Shown in pieces: positions 13,640 through 25,714 of a stretch of 64,000 bases of DNA. Both the position numbers and the translations under genes were made by a program. The number at the start of each line of letters is the position of its first letter. The first letter of the stretch is position 1. Under the pieces are notes generated by a model. The model had not been told where the DNA came from and searched no databases. It saw only the letters and a program-made list of their open reading frames with translations. This DNA comes from Phaseolus vulgaris (lineage: Eukaryota > Streptophyta > Magnoliopsida > Fabales > Fabaceae), in assembly GCF_000499845.2 (NCBI RefSeq), contig NC_023758.2, positions 34,012,608-34,076,607 of the forward strand. The letters run 5' to 3'.

Positions 13640-15261
13640 GTAAGTGTCTCATATGACCAAATGAACATCTCAAAATATTCTTTTGGTTGAATCTATTGGG
13701 ATTCTCTTTGTAAAGGTATGAACAAAAGCATAATGCATTTTCCAGTTTTTTTGTTTTTATGAAAGGAATTTGGACTTCTCTTTGTCTATTTGTGAAGACA
13801 AATAGAGGGATAATTTATCTAGTTTGCTTTGATTGTAAGCTTTAAAATTTTGCTGCTGCACTCTGCACTTTAAAACAATTTTAAAGTTTCTGGTTTTCTG
13901 CTACAATGGTTGGCTATGCAGAAACTATGAAATTGGTTTATAAATTTGTTTGGCTATCCTTCTATACTTGCAATGTGTAGATTGCATGGTATATTTTATG
14001 TTTTGCAGGATCTCTTAAGTTTAAAGTCTACAACACAAACAACTAGGAATTTGTCTTCATCAAATAGAAGGATATTATTGAACAAGGTGCTTTGATGCTT
14101 TCAAATCTGCTTTGAAGACTTGAAAAATCTATTGTTGTGTTTGTGTGTGATGTTAGTAGTTTTTGAATTGTCAATTGACATCTAATATTGATTCAAGCTC
14201 ACTTAACTCTTTACTCTTTTAAAGGAAGTGTTTTCTCAAAAGCTGTGAATTTTTAGTCAGTTGTTTCGAGCTTTCAATTAGTTGAAAAGTCGTTGTTCAA
14301 GGTCTTGTGACTACAACTAGTTTTTTTATCCAGTTGATTTGTCGAAACAACTGGTTGATCGGTACATAGTGTTTTTCAAAGGTTTTGAAAAAGCTTTTCT
14401 TTCTTTTGTTTTTTTTTTGTAAGGCAAAAACAATCAGCTATTTCGTTAAAACAACTGGTTGTTTTTATGTGAAATCCTTAATAGAAAAATAAATCAATAA
14501 GTTGTTTTCTAACAGAATTTTGTTATAAATTCGAAACTATTTTTAAATGTTTCTAACTGCTTTTTATTAATGATCTAACAGTTCCAACCACTTCTTTGAG
14601 TATATATAAAGACTGATTTGTGATCATTTGAAAAGAACAAGAAAGAAAGTTTATTAAAAACGTTTTCAAGAGAAGATCAAGAGCTTTTGGATCATTGCTT
14701 GTGTGTGAACTAGGATCATGGTTTTCTATTCTTTGTTCTACTGCTTTGAAAATCTCAAGTGTATTCTATTTCCTTCTTTGAATACTGTAATTGTGTGGAA
14801 GTCACTTTCAGAAAGGGTTTTTGTACACTGTGTTTTTTTTATCAAGAGTGTTGTGTGTTCTTGAGGGGTTGAAGATCAACATTCTTGGTGTGGTTTTGGC
14901 TAAGAAGTGTTGTGTTCTTGAGGGGTTCAAGATCAATATTCTTAGTGTGTTTTGTAATCTAGTTTTGATTGCATAGTGAATTCTCAATGGTTAGATGAGG
15001 ACTGGATGTAGTTCTTGGTTAAGAGTGAACCAATATAAACCTTTGTGTGTGAATCTCTCTTTCCCTACTCTCCCTACTCTTATACATTGCTTTGCAATTT
15101 CTTCCTTGTTTTCTGGTATAAAAATTAGTTGTTTTGAGAACAAATTTTATCCAATTGAACGGAAAATCAAATTTATCAGAACTTCTCACTCTACTTCTAA
15201 TCTTTGCGAAATCTTGTGAAAACAATTCACCTCCTCTTGTTTTGGTCACACATTCTAACAA
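13640..15261 (+). mobile_element. decayed SIRE/Maximus-like Ty1/copia 3' end and 3' LTR
   Basis: At about 14050-14080 the sequence TTGTCTTCATCA is followed by a decayed purine tract and then TTGAACAAGG. In SIRE-type copia elements this is the transition from the internal domain to the 3' LTR. The following 1.2 kb contains the AACAACTGGTTG-type words typical of legume SIRE LTRs, a TATA at about 14600 (GTATATATAAAG) and a CATTCTAACA end near 15261. No PBS follows, so this is probably a 3' LTR. The family assignment comes from recalled motif layout, not from an alignment. Confidence 0.45.
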
Positions 15262-17500
15262 TAATGTTCTCTATGAAGCTTTTAGGAGCACACAAAATAT
15301 GGATGGTGTTTTAGCACTATGTAACGTACTCTTTTTTTTTTTTTTTTGGTGAATGACTTTAAATAGGAATTGGAGTTTATAACCGTTGCAAATCCTTTTT
15401 TGGTTGTTGGGAAGTTTCAATTTACTTGAATATTTTTCTTGCATTTGATATGAGCTTGTTTGAAATGAACACTCCATGCAACATTAATTGCTCTTTTCAT
15501 TTTTTATGTAACAACCCAATACTTGGATGTACTTATCGCTTTTTGGATAATGCGTCTTTACTTCATTTTGTTTAAATATAGTTGTACAAAGCATATAGTA
15601 TTTTTAAAGATCATAATGCTAGCGTCAAAGAGTTGTTGAAGACAAATAACTTTAGCTCTTCATCCAAAAAAATCATTAATGTGACTTGTGTTTGAACATA
15701 TTTTCTTGGTAGACGAAAGTAAGAGACATCCCCTACAACATATAATGAGCATACATGCATATATATGTGTGTGTGTTTGTGTGGTACAAGGTTAACTTAA
15801 TTTCAAGTGCATTGTTTGAACATATCATATGCTTATCAAACATAGTGTTATATCGTTTGTTAGACAAAACACTTGCGTCTTACATAATTTGTTGCATAAT
15901 GTATATTATATTCTTATAAAAGAAGTATGACAATGCTTTATACTTAGTCATTTTTAACACTTAAACGAAATTATGGATGTTAGAATTTTCCTACCATGAA
16001 ATGTTTAAGATTTGCGTATGCCAGTCTAAATATGCTTTTTGTCTATTCAAGCAAAAACTTATTAGATGAAGTATACATGTTTGCATCTCTTCAAGCAAAA
16101 GCATATCAGACGAAGAGAAGTATGTTTACACATATCAGGCTAAATAAGACACTTGCATCTAACGAGACCTAATACTTATAAAATAATGTTTTATACTTTG
16201 TTGTTTAAACACAATCAAAATCAAACAATTGATTTGTTGAACTTTTTATCTAACACAAATTTTAACTCTTCCTCTAATAGATTTTAAAAAAATAAGCTTT
16301 TACTATAAGATCAATTGAATAGAAAATCACACAAACTTGATCATATTATTTCCACCGATGAAAGCTTTTCTTAAATTTGAAACATATTTGCGAAGAGGTT
16401 TATTTTATTTTCTTGCTCTATAGTTTGATTAGTTATATTCATTTTATTTTTCTATAACATAAAGAAACTAAAATTGCCTCAAATAAAAAATATTTATAGT
16501 ATAAAATATTACATATTTTTTAAATAATATTAACTTATTATGCTATTCAAAATTTAATATATTATTTTTAATATTAATATAAAAGATAGAGTTTTGTGAT
16601 TATTATTAAGATTTAATTATTATTTTTCTAAATTGGAGTTTAATTTATCTTTTTAATATTGTGACTTAAGTAAGGGTTTAATTTGCGTTAAAAAAGCTGA
16701 TTCAAATTAAAAGATAGGAACACAATTTCATGTTCGTGTTTCAAATAAAACAATGTGATTAAAACTAAAGAAAAAAATACAATATAATATACTTAAAAGA
16801 AATCAAACACAATATAATAATAATAATAGTAATAATAATAATATTTTTCATAAAATAGCGCAGGTATCTACTGTGATTAAAAGTGTGAAGTTTATAAAAA
16901 AAATTAAAAAAATAATAATATACTTAGAAGAAGATGAAGGTGTGTGAAGTTAAATGTGAAAAAAGGGGTAATATAATAATAGTATGCCTAAAAGTAAGAG
17001 CAAGAACGTGTGTGAAGTTTCATTATGCAATATAATGTAATATTACTATGCTCGAAAGAAGGACACTCCTAAAACATGTAAAAGTAAAATAACTCAACCT
17101 TCGTGTTCCTCTTTTATACTTTCTTTTTTTCTGCAATTTGTGGAGATGCGGTGGTGCACAACGGTGGAAACATGGCGAGCGATGGTGGAGAAATGGTCGG
17201 AGATAGTGGAAACGTGAAGGTTTCAATAGTTATGAAAGACATGCAAGGAATAAATATATTTATTTTTTAATTTAGTTCCTCGTTCTTTGTAAAGAAGAAA
17301 AATAGACATGAATTTGCTGGTAAAAAATTTAGCTTTAAAGCAATCTAGGTGAAAAGAAAGAGAAATTACAACTAAAAAGCTTGAATATGTCTCACAAGTG
17401 TGCTAGATATATATATATATTTATATACAAATTACAAAAAGGAAAGAAGTTATATTATATAGATGAAAGCTTAAAAGGAGGATGATATTGACCTAAAATA
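15262..17500. other. intergenic, AT-rich, no supported gene
   Basis: Only simple-sequence tracts stand out: poly-T at about 15331-15347 and AATAAT repeats at about 16815-16845. No coding frame or element end was recognised. Confidence 0.5.
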
Positions 17501-17511
17501 CTTATTTCATG

Positions 17512-17937
17512 TCACGAAAACGAACAAATATTGCCCACCACCTGATTGAGAAATTGACAAATTGGCCAAAGACAAGCCCTGAATGGGTTTGGAGCTGAAA
17601 GCCTCAATCGTGTCTTGTTCTTGAGCCTTTCCCAGAAAGAGACAAAACAGTTTTGATTTCTGGTCACCAACAACGCTGTAGATTGCAGATAAACCGAAGC
17701 TGCACGTTTGACCAACTCGTTTCTGATAGCAATGGTTGAATCGAAGTCATTTCCCTCATACAAACTTGATGGTGAGTTACAAATTATGTCCTTCAGGCTT
17801 GTGTATTGTAAATTGTCAAAGATTTCTGATTCTCTTTTGATGGAAGAGCTTCTGGGGATTCTCAATGAGTGTGCGGTCTTGATCTCTTCTATTTGTGTTT
17901 CCATGGTTAACAAACGCCATGCGACATTGAATTGCAT
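17512..17937 (-). CDS. small plant protein of unknown function, 141 residues
   Basis: A single open frame runs from the ATG at 17937 to the stop at 17512; the codon just upstream, at 17940, is TTG and not a start. I do not recognise the family. The protein has a Ser/Arg-rich N-terminal third (RIPRSSSIKRE), a central LKDII...ELVKRAASVYLQS segment that could form an amphipathic helix, and a Trp/Cys/Phe-rich C-terminus (FRACLWPICQFLNQ). A TATA-like TTTTATATAGG on the minus strand at about 18120-18132 lies roughly 190 bp upstream of the ATG, which fits a short-leader plant promoter. The intact frame, promoter-like spacing and non-repetitive context favour a real gene, but nothing shows its function. 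Confidence 0.6.
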   Translation of the reverse strand: MQFNVAWRLLTMETQIEEIKTAHSLRIPRSSSIKRESEIFDNLQYTSLKDIICNSPSSLYEGNDFDSTIAIRNELVKRAASVYLQSTALLVTRNQNCFVSFWERLKNKTRLRLSAPNPFRACLWPICQFLNQVVGNICSFS

Positions 17938-18119
17938 CAAAATGATACCTCCTAAAGGGAGTATGATGTTGTTTTTTGAGAATAATATGAGAAAGTTTGC
18001 AATTCAGTTTGGTATATTGTGGGGATAGAAAGGAAAAAGGATGTGCATTAGTTATTAACTTCTAAATTAGGGGAGAAAAAAAGCTCTTGTGAGAAAAAAT
18101 CTATTTTTGGGAAATATTT

Positions 18120-18134
18120 CCCTATATAAAATAG
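18120..18134 (-). promoter_or_regulatory. TATA-like box upstream of the 141-residue ORF
   Basis: The minus strand reads TATTTTATATAGGG here, about 185-195 bp before the ATG at 17937. This is inference from sequence only. Confidence 0.4.
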
Positions 18135-18419
18135 GAAGCCCTTATACTCTCTACTTCCACAAAATTCTCGTTGCCTCATGGATTTTTTCTCTTAATTTAG
18201 AATTTTATAATTAATGCACCTCCCTTTTTTTATTTTATCCCCAAGATATATCAAATTGATTAAAAACTTTCACATATTATTTTTAGAAAACAATATTATA
18301 CTCACGTCAACATAACTTCATTTGCATGTAATTTAATGTCTCATGATATTTATCAAAAATAGAAATTTAAATTACAAGAATTAACATAAGCTCTTCAGTC
18401 ATAAGAGAATCAGAAACAA

Positions 18420-18760
18420 TATATAAATTAATTTCAATTAAATAATAAAATATAATTTTATTACTATTTTTTTTTAAATTTTATTATTATTACTATTTTT
18501 AATTTTATTATTGTTCTTTATTATTTATGTTATTTTATATTTATAATTATCTTATTATTATTTTTTAATTTTATTATTATTTTAACGATAATAACAATAA
18601 GAAAATTTATATATTTTTTATTAAATTATATTATATAATTAACAATATTTATTTATGATAAGAAAATGTAATATATAATATTTATAGATATAATATAATA
18701 TTCACCACATAATCAATTATATAGTGAATATTATATTATATTTATCTGTTCTCATTTTAA
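18420..18760. repeat. AT-rich low-complexity block with an inverted repeat
   Basis: This is nearly pure A/T sequence. At about 18690-18748 arms reading ATAATATAATATTCAC and GTGAATATTATATTAT flank a loop of about 20 bases. The opening part (AATTTCAATTAAATAATAAA and following) recurs at about 23838, so the block may be a dispersed AT-rich element. Confidence 0.5.
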
Positions 18761-18964
18761 TTGATTTTAAACGTTTTTTTTTTTGTATCTTTTGAATTAT
18801 ATGGAGAAATATGACAGTCACAATTCTTCAATTATTATGCTTTTTATGTTTTCCTTCACATATATCCATATCTGCAAATCCATTGCTTCAAAGTAACAGA
18901 GCCTTAGATTGCAATGGTGAAAGTGGTGCAATGTTGAAAGTGGTGGTGTAGGAATCTGAAACAG

Positions 18965-20311
18965 ATGAGAGTGCGGGTATCTGAGGGCGCCATTACCCTC
19001 ATCCACCGATCCAAAACCCTTTCTCATCTCCTCCAACTCCACTCCCTCTTCCTCAAAACCTCCCTCAACCACCACCCTTTTTTCATCTCCCAACTCCTCT
19101 TATCAGCCTCCACCATCTCCCTCCCTTTTGCCACCACTTTCTTCCACTCCCTCCCCACCCTCCCACCCCTCTTCGCCTGGAACACCCTCATCAGAGCCTT
19201 CGCCTCCACCCCCAACCCTCACTACTCCTTCTCTCTCTTCCGCCTCCTCCAAACCTCTCCCCTTAACCCGGACTGCTTCACCTACCCTTTTCTCCTCAAA
19301 GCATGCGCTCGCTCTTCCTGCATCCCCCTCGGTGGGACCCTCCATTCTCTCATCTTCAAGACTGGATTCCGCTCCGATCGCTATGTGGGCAATGCCCTTT
19401 TGAACATGTATGCTGATTGCCATGCTCTAAGGTCCGCGCGCAAGGTGTTTGAAGAAATTACTGATAAAGATGTTGTGACCTGGAGCTCCATGATTGCTGC
19501 TTACGTTGCTTGCAACTCCCCCTTGGATGCTTTTCGTGTCTTTCATCAGATGGGGCTAACGAATGAAAAACCAAACTCTGTCACTTTGGTGAGCTTGCTT
19601 TCTGCTTGTACTAAAATGCTTGATGTCAGTGCTGGCGAGTCCATTCATTCCTACGTTATAAGGAGTCACTTGGAAATGAATGTTGCATTGGGAACAGCTT
19701 TGTTTGACATGTATGCTAAGTGTGGAAGAATTGACGAGGCTGTTGTCGTCTTCAATTCAATGGGTGACAAGAATTTGCAGTCTTGCACTGTCATGATGTC
19801 GGTTCTTGCGGATCATGGGCGACAAAAAGATGTTATCTCTTTGTTTAACCATATGGAGGATATGGGGCTGGAACCGGATAGTTTGGCTTTTGCTGTGATT
19901 CTCTCGGCCTGCAGCCACATGGGACTCGTTTGTGAGGCGAGAAGGTATTTTGATCGGATGGTGAGAATGTATGGCATAAAACCGAGTGTTGAGCACTATG
20001 GATGCATGGTTGACTTGCTAGGAAGATCTGGCTTGATTCAAGAGGCTTATGATATCATCAAGGGCATGCCTATGGAACCCAATGATGTTATCTTGAGGAG
20101 TTTTTTGGCGGCTTGCAGGAATCACGGGTGGGTTCCTAGCTTGGATGTTGATTTTCTGTCTAAACTGGAGTCTGAGTTGGGAGCTAACTATGTGCTCACT
20201 GCTAATGTTTTTTCCACCTGTGCTTCTTGGAAGGATGCCAATAACATTAGGGTAGCCATGAAACAGAAAGGGTTGGAGAAAATTCCTGGTTGTAGTTGGG
20301 TAGAGGTGTAA
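18965..20311 (+). CDS. PLS-class pentatricopeptide repeat protein, E subgroup, 448 residues
   Basis: The gene is a single intronless ORF, as is usual for plant PPR genes. Tandem helical-hairpin repeats are clear: WNTLIRAFASTPNPHYSF, YVGNALLNMYADCHALRSAR, VVTWSSMIAAYVACNSPLDA, ALGTALFDMYAKCGRIDEA and HYGCMVDLLGRSGLIQEA. P, L and S repeats alternate. The protein ends with an E-type motif, KIPGCSWVEV, directly before the stop, with no E+ or DYW deaminase domain. Such proteins bind single-stranded organellar RNA and specify C-to-U editing sites or RNA processing. Members lacking DYW recruit a deaminase in trans; this is family knowledge. The N-terminal 30-60 residues are hydrophobic, Ser/Thr-rich and poor in acidic residues, compatible with an organelle transit peptide. 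The first half is notably GC-rich compared with its flanks. The target site cannot be read from sequence alone. Confidence 0.93.
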   Translation: MRVRVSEGAITLIHRSKTLSHLLQLHSLFLKTSLNHHPFFISQLLLSASTISLPFATTFFHSLPTLPPLFAWNTLIRAFASTPNPHYSFSLFRLLQTSPLNPDCFTYPFLLKACARSSCIPLGGTLHSLIFKTGFRSDRYVGNALLNMYADCHALRSARKVFEEITDKDVVTWSSMIAAYVACNSPLDAFRVFHQMGLTNEKPNSVTLVSLLSACTKMLDVSAGESIHSYVIRSHLEMNVALGTALFDMYAKCGRIDEAVVVFNSMGDKNLQSCTVMMSVLADHGRQKDVISLFNHMEDMGLEPDSLAFAVILSACSHMGLVCEARRYFDRMVRMYGIKPSVEHYGCMVDLLGRSGLIQEAYDIIKGMPMEPNDVILRSFLAACRNHGWVPSLDVDFLSKLESELGANYVLTANVFSTCASWKDANNIRVAMKQKGLEKIPGCSWVEV

Positions 20312-20869
20312 AATTGATATTCAATATAACTTGAACTTTAAGAAGAAGCTTTATTATAAGTTTTGGAACAGAAAGAGGTAAACAGGTAGATACATACGGA
20401 AGCACTGACTGTTAGCTGTTAGGTGTTATTACTGACCAGAAATTGTAAATACATATGAGTTAAACTCAGTTTTTAACTCTTTGTTTTGTTAAGACAGTCT
20501 GTTTAGTCTTCCAACTTTCTGAGTAAGTTGTGTTCGTGTTTTTAAGCTACACTATTCACTTTGGTTGCCAAAAAGTGCGATGCCACTCTACTTTAGTGAT
20601 GACTATCCAGAGCAAAGAAGTTTGGCAGAGTTCTAGATCGTTCTGGATGTAAGAAAGCCTTGTATATCAAAGCATCTAGACTTCTGCAAATTCCCAAATA
20701 TGAGTCAGAGTGGGTGTACTACAATTCAATTTTGCCATTGCAATATGTACCTCGAGGATTGACATTGTGCTTTATGAATTTCAATGAAAAAGTATGAATA
20801 TTATGTTATTTAATTTGTTCCCAATTTTACTCTAGTAATTGAATTTATTATAATATTACTGTCCTATCT

Positions 20870-21375
20870 GGGTCCTATCTAGGTTGAATGACCGAAAGGT
20901 TGAAAGACCAACAATAAATAAATAATTAAATAATAAAATAATAAAATACTGTAGTAAAATCCATTAAATGGGTCCAAATATGTACAATATATTTAATAAA
21001 TGTAAGATACGAAGAGTAAAAACCTAATTGGGTCTAAAGTCCAATAAGTGAGTACTATAAATAGGTGATCAACTCAAGAGTTAAACAAAGTGAATTTTAT
21101 CTGATAATCAATCAAAATTGATTATGATTTTGTTATTAGAGCTCTTTGCAGGTACACACCTGTTCGAGAAGTGACCTTGAGTCCAGAAGGCGAGAGTCCA
21201 AGTTGATCCAGTCCAAGTTGATCCAGTCCAACAAGTGAGAATCCATAACCTACATCCAAGCCCAATCCCAAATCAGTGGACAGTGTAGTCGAAAGCCCAA
21301 GCCCGAGTCAATAGATTGTGAAGCCGAGAAGTCCAGAGGAGACGAAGTTAATTGTTTTAAGGCCTTGTAAGAACA
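20870..21375 (+). repeat. 5' LTR of the truncated Ty3/gypsy element
   Basis: This is TG...CA bounded and about 506 bp long, with a CTATAAATAGG TATA box at about 21055-21066. It is followed at once by TTTTGGCACCCACCACGG, a mutated form of the TGGCGCCCACCGTGG PBS region typical of plant Tat/Ogre elements. The left end is the best TG candidate but is not confirmed by a second LTR. Confidence 0.6.
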
Positions 21376-21556
21376 TTTTGGCACCCACCACGGAGCCAAG
21401 AAGCAAGTTAGCTAAAAAAGGTGAGGAATGACGAGTAGAAGAGGAGATCAACCAAGGGAACAAGGAGATAATTAGAATGTCATGTTGATGGCTATGTTAA
21501 TGCAATTGCAAGAAGAGTTTGTAACGCTAAAGAAGAGTAATGAAGAGGAGTAGAGC

Positions 21557-23710
21557 ATGTTGAGAGTGGAGGATGCGTATATTAGGAGAAAGTTAAATGA
21601 AGAAATAGTTTTAAACATATCATTTGAAACTGTTCAACCAAGAGCACATATCCATCAGAGTACATATAATGAAGAAAGTTGTGAAGTTACAAGAAGAAAA
21701 TTAACAGAAACCTCTGGCATGTTTGTCAGGACGTCTATAAGAATACATCATTTTCTGAAGTCATTATAGAAACTCCACTACCTAAAAGTTGGAAGAATGT
21801 AACCATGGAAAAATATGATCGAAGTACGGATCCTAATGAGCATATAACAGTTTATACAACACAGATAAGTTTGTATACATGGAATGATGTCATTTTGTGC
21901 CGAGTGTTTCCAACAACCTTGAAAGGAGCAGCCTTAAGTTGGTTTACTCGGTTACCGCCATTATCTATTAACTGCTTTGATACACTAGTTCAAAAGTTTG
22001 GAGCTTGCCACAAGCCGACCACATCATTTAACATCAATTGCTTTGGTAAATATAAGGTAGAAAAAGGGAGAATCATTGAGGCTATTCATGGAGCGCTTTG
22101 GAAAGGTGGCGCTAAGTATTCGTAATCTAAGTTCGGAGATTACTATGCATCATATGAAGGTCGGGGGCCCTTGCCGACAATAACTGCAAAAAACTGGGAA
22201 CAAATCTTTATGAGTTGAGGAAACGTACAACAAAGTTTATGCAAATGGAGGAGTTGAGGGATTTTGAAAATCAAGTGAGGGTGGATGGAGGAATTGAAAA
22301 GAAGCCGAATGAGAAGGAAGGAGAACATCAATATAGAAGGGCATGAGAAGAACCTTGTGGACAAAAATTTCCATAGTATACACCATTGAGCACCAACAAA
22401 ACACGAATATTACAAGAAAGAATGGCTATAGAGATAATTCCACGACCAAGAAAGCAAGAACGCTAGAGAGAGTTGATCAAAGTAAACATTGTCCATATCA
22501 TAAAAAACATGGCCACCATACAAAAGCATGTGTAGCTTTAAAAGATCGAATTGAAGAGTTGGTTCAAGCTGCACAATTGAGACGCTTTATAAGAGATGGA
22601 GCAATAAGGAATAGACAAAGTCCAGAGCCGAGAGGTAGGGGTATGTTGGTAGAAGAGAAGAACAATTCGAAAGGAGGGACGACAAGAAGGTTGAAAGGAG
22701 GGACGAAAGAAGAGAATGAAGGGTGGAGAGACGAGACGAGAGAAGTTATCACAATCCTCAACAGAGGAGAAGCTGTGAGCGAAGTTTAAGAAGACGTGTT
22801 TGAGGTTTTATTAATACTGTTTCTGGAGGTTTTGTTGGAGGAGGAGTATCTTCATCTGCAAGAAATAAACATTTAAGGAATGCTAGAACTGTAAATAATG
22901 CCTTCAAGAAGAGAAGTATGCCACCAATGTTTTTTACTGATGAGGATTTTCAAGATATTGATCCTAAACAAGATGATCTGATGGTGATAATGGTAGAGAT
23001 AACAGAGTATGCTGTTATGAAGACTCTGGTGGACCAGAGAAGTTTTTTTGATATTTTGTTTTGGGAAAATTTTCGCAAGTTGAATCCGAGGGAAGAAGAT
23101 ATGATACCATAACAAGAACAAATAATCAGGTTCTTGGGTGAAAGAGTTGATACAAATGGGTATATTAATTTACAAACAATATTTGGAAGAGGCAGTGCAA
23201 CAAAAGCAATTAAGATCAAATACTTGATGGTTGATGCATGTACTTTGTATAGCTTTGTTGGGAAGATCCTCATTGAAGCCATAGTGTCGACACCACACTT
23301 GGCTATGAAATTTCCAACGGATAAGGGGGAGATATCGACTATATATGTTGATCAAAGAGTTGCATGAGAATGTTATGTGACAGGTTTGAAGATGGTTCAA
23401 GAACCAAGAGTACGAAGAAGGAGGGATGAGAGAAGAAACGTGGTGGCAATTGTGGATTTAGATCCAAGAATAAATGATGAAGAAAGAATGGAGTTGAGAG
23501 AAGAAACAACATCTATCCAGCTCGGGGAGGACAAGAAGTAGTGTACAATGTTGGAGGAAGCATGCCCGAAGAATTGGTAAATGGGTTGATTGCGACATTA
23601 AGGAGAAATAAGATTTTGTTTGCATGGAAGGCTACCAATATACTGGGAATTGATCTTGATGTCATTTCCCATAAGTTGTCTACATGCTGAGAAGTGAAGC
23701 CAATAGCCCA
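21557..23710 (+). pseudogene. Ty3/gypsy gag-protease-RT remains
   Basis: Positions 21805-22125 encode a Tat/Athila-type gag core (YDRSTDPNEHI, LKGAALSWFTRLPP). At 22480-22600 the CPYHKKHGHHTKAC cysteine-histidine motif and DRIEELVQA follow. At 22960-23360 the frames resemble the aspartic protease region of these elements. At 23555-23700 the sequence resembles the beginning of RT (upstream of the catalytic residues) and contains a TGA. Several frame changes and in-frame stops make it non-functional. The gag part is diverged and shorter than usual. Confidence 0.8.
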
Positions 23711-23759
23711 AAAGAGAAGGAAGGGAAAGAGAGTGAAAAGTGAGATTCTTTAAATTAGA

Positions 23760-24128
23760 AGAAAAAGAGTAGAAAGTGAGTGAAAAGTTTGGAAGTGATT
23801 TGATTGATTTAATAAATTTATAAAATGATATTATAAATTAATTTCAATTAAATAATAAATTATAATTTTATTATTATTATTATTTAAGATTTTAATTTTA
23901 TTAGTGTGATTACTATTTTTAGTTTTATTTATGTTATTTAATGTTTATAATTATCTTACATTATAATTATTTTTTAAATTTATTATTATTATTTATTTTC
24001 ATTAATATATTATTATTTTAATAATAATTTATATTTTATTATACTATTTTATTAATTATATTTATTTCATTATAAAAACATAAATATTAATAAATTAATA
24101 ATAAAAATTAATCATATAAAAATATAAT
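23760..24128. repeat. AT-rich block related to 18.4-18.6 kb
   Basis: The run AATTTCAATTAAATAATAAA near 23838 is shared with about 18430, and the following TTATTATTATT-rich sequence is similar in order. The two copies flank the interval holding the PPR gene and the truncated Ty3/gypsy element. No coding content. Confidence 0.55.
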
Positions 24129-24989
24129 TATTCCTGCCGGTTGACTCGATTGCCTTCGTACGTCTCATGATACTCCCACGCCCGATTCTCTGTGCCTTCG
24201 TTCGTGCTTTTCTTTCGATCTAAGACCTGAAATCACAAAGACAAAGGGCGCCCTAGAGGCCGTTTGCTCTCCGACGCTCAAGTCAATCTTAGGGTCAGGA
24301 AACACCAAAACTATTAAGCGTAAAGCTCTGTGTAAACTGTGTGTGTGAAGCTGCACAAGTGAATAACGTACCTTGTTAGGTTTATTACTACCCTTTATAT
24401 AGTATAGGGTTTCCACTGTTTACGCTACCCAAATTAGGATTTATGAGGGTGTGCCCTAGCACCGCTATTACCCACTCTTAGGGCAACCTAGCGCGTAAGA
24501 CTCCCTAACTAGAGTGTAACCTCTGACGGGATGACCACCTGGGTGTCAACTCGTGCACCTGATCTCCGGGGTCACCCGTCCTGGGAGTGCCCTAGCTGCT
24601 CACGTGCCATGCGTGCAACTTCACCACTGGAACGTGACCCTTACAGGTCGTATCTTTTCCAGTGGTTCTTTACTCGTGTCACGCTTGAACGCGTCATTCA
24701 TACCACACACATGGACTCTCATGACATAGGCTTCTCTCTAACTGATAACTGGTGGGTGGTTTGGGATCCCCTCTCGTGTCCCAGCTCTGCTGTTCGAGTC
24801 ACCGATGTCCGACCTCTCTACGCGACCGAGGACACATCAACACAGCACATCCTGGTGGTCGATGTCTGACCACTCTTCGATACCTTGGCGCACGTGTTTT
24901 GCGAGACATCGGCCCACGCCGCTCGTGAGACCCAACTCACGTGGTCCCATCATCTCTAGTGGTCAAACGACGCCCGAGAACTGATCGGT

Positions 24990-24992
<3 letters not shown>
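24129..24992 (-). mobile_element. GC-rich solo-LTR-like insertion
   Basis: An 860-bp block with many CpGs sits abruptly inside almost pure A/T sequence. On the minus strand it starts TGTACCGATCAG, carries a TATA box CTATATAAAGGG at about 24391-24402 and ends near ...CCGGCAGGAATA. ATAAT occurs on both sides (24124-24128 and 24993-24997). Because the flanks are A/T-rich, this target duplication could be chance. No open frame of note; the 112-residue frame at 24531-24869 has no family likeness. Confidence 0.5.

Positions 24993-25036
<44 letters not shown>
24993..25036. repeat. (TA)n microsatellite
   Basis: An uninterrupted TA tract of about 40 bases follows the GC-rich block. Other TA tracts are at about 4970-4993, 41411-41436 and 56571-56590. 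Confidence 0.95.
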
Positions 25037-25037
<1 letters not shown>

Positions 25038-25714
25038 ACATATTTATATATAATCGACTATGTATTTACATAATTAATTATATCTATTATTTTATTATAT
25101 AATCGATTATGAGATTCGTAATAATCGATTGATCTTATTCTTTTTAAATCTTTGCAATTATGTGAACAAAGATAATCGTAGAAAATTGATCTCATTTTTT
25201 ATTTTTAACTATTTTTTATTTATTGATTATTGTGTTTTTTTATGTCATCTTTTGCTTGTGTCGGTCTTTGCAAATTTGTTTACGAAAACAAACGGACCAT
25301 AAATTATATTTCTGTTTTGTTTTGTATTTTATCTACTGCTATTTTCTATTTTTAACTATTTCATCAAATTTTGAAAAAAATCAAAATAAAATAGTTAGAG
25401 ATGAATTTCCACCTATGTTTTTATTGACAACATATTTTAGTTTATATTTTATAATAGAATCTTTAGATTTTCATATTAATCCTAAATCGTAGGATACAAG
25501 TTTTTGATAAAAGAAAAATTTGAAAATTTCAAACAAAATTAAACGTCACTACAAGAAAAAATGGTTTTAATGAGGGTTTATTTTTACATTATCTAGGGTT
25601 AAAACCTCCATTAAGTCATTTACCCAAGGTTGTAGTTTCCCCCGCTAAACCATCTCTGGGGAATGTATTCTCTAGGGTTTTTTTAAACCTCAGGAAAAGC
25701 CTTTCAAAACTCTT

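Larger units (their letters stand above)
20870..23730 (+). mobile_element. truncated Ty3/gypsy (Tat/Athila-like) retrotransposon
   Basis: A 5' LTR (about 20870-21375, TG...CA) is followed by a decayed primer-binding site region, then by gag, a zinc-knuckle-like region, protease and the start of reverse transcriptase. All of these are broken by stops and frameshifts. Sequence stops matching at about 23730, before the catalytic RT core, where AT-rich DNA begins. There is no 3' LTR. CpG-depleted variants in the PBS region suggest an old, methylated insertion. Confidence 0.8.

Noticed and set aside
24531..24869. 112-codon frame in the GC-rich block as a gene
   Set aside because: GC-rich sequence has few stops by chance, and the block has LTR-like structure with a promoter on the other strand.
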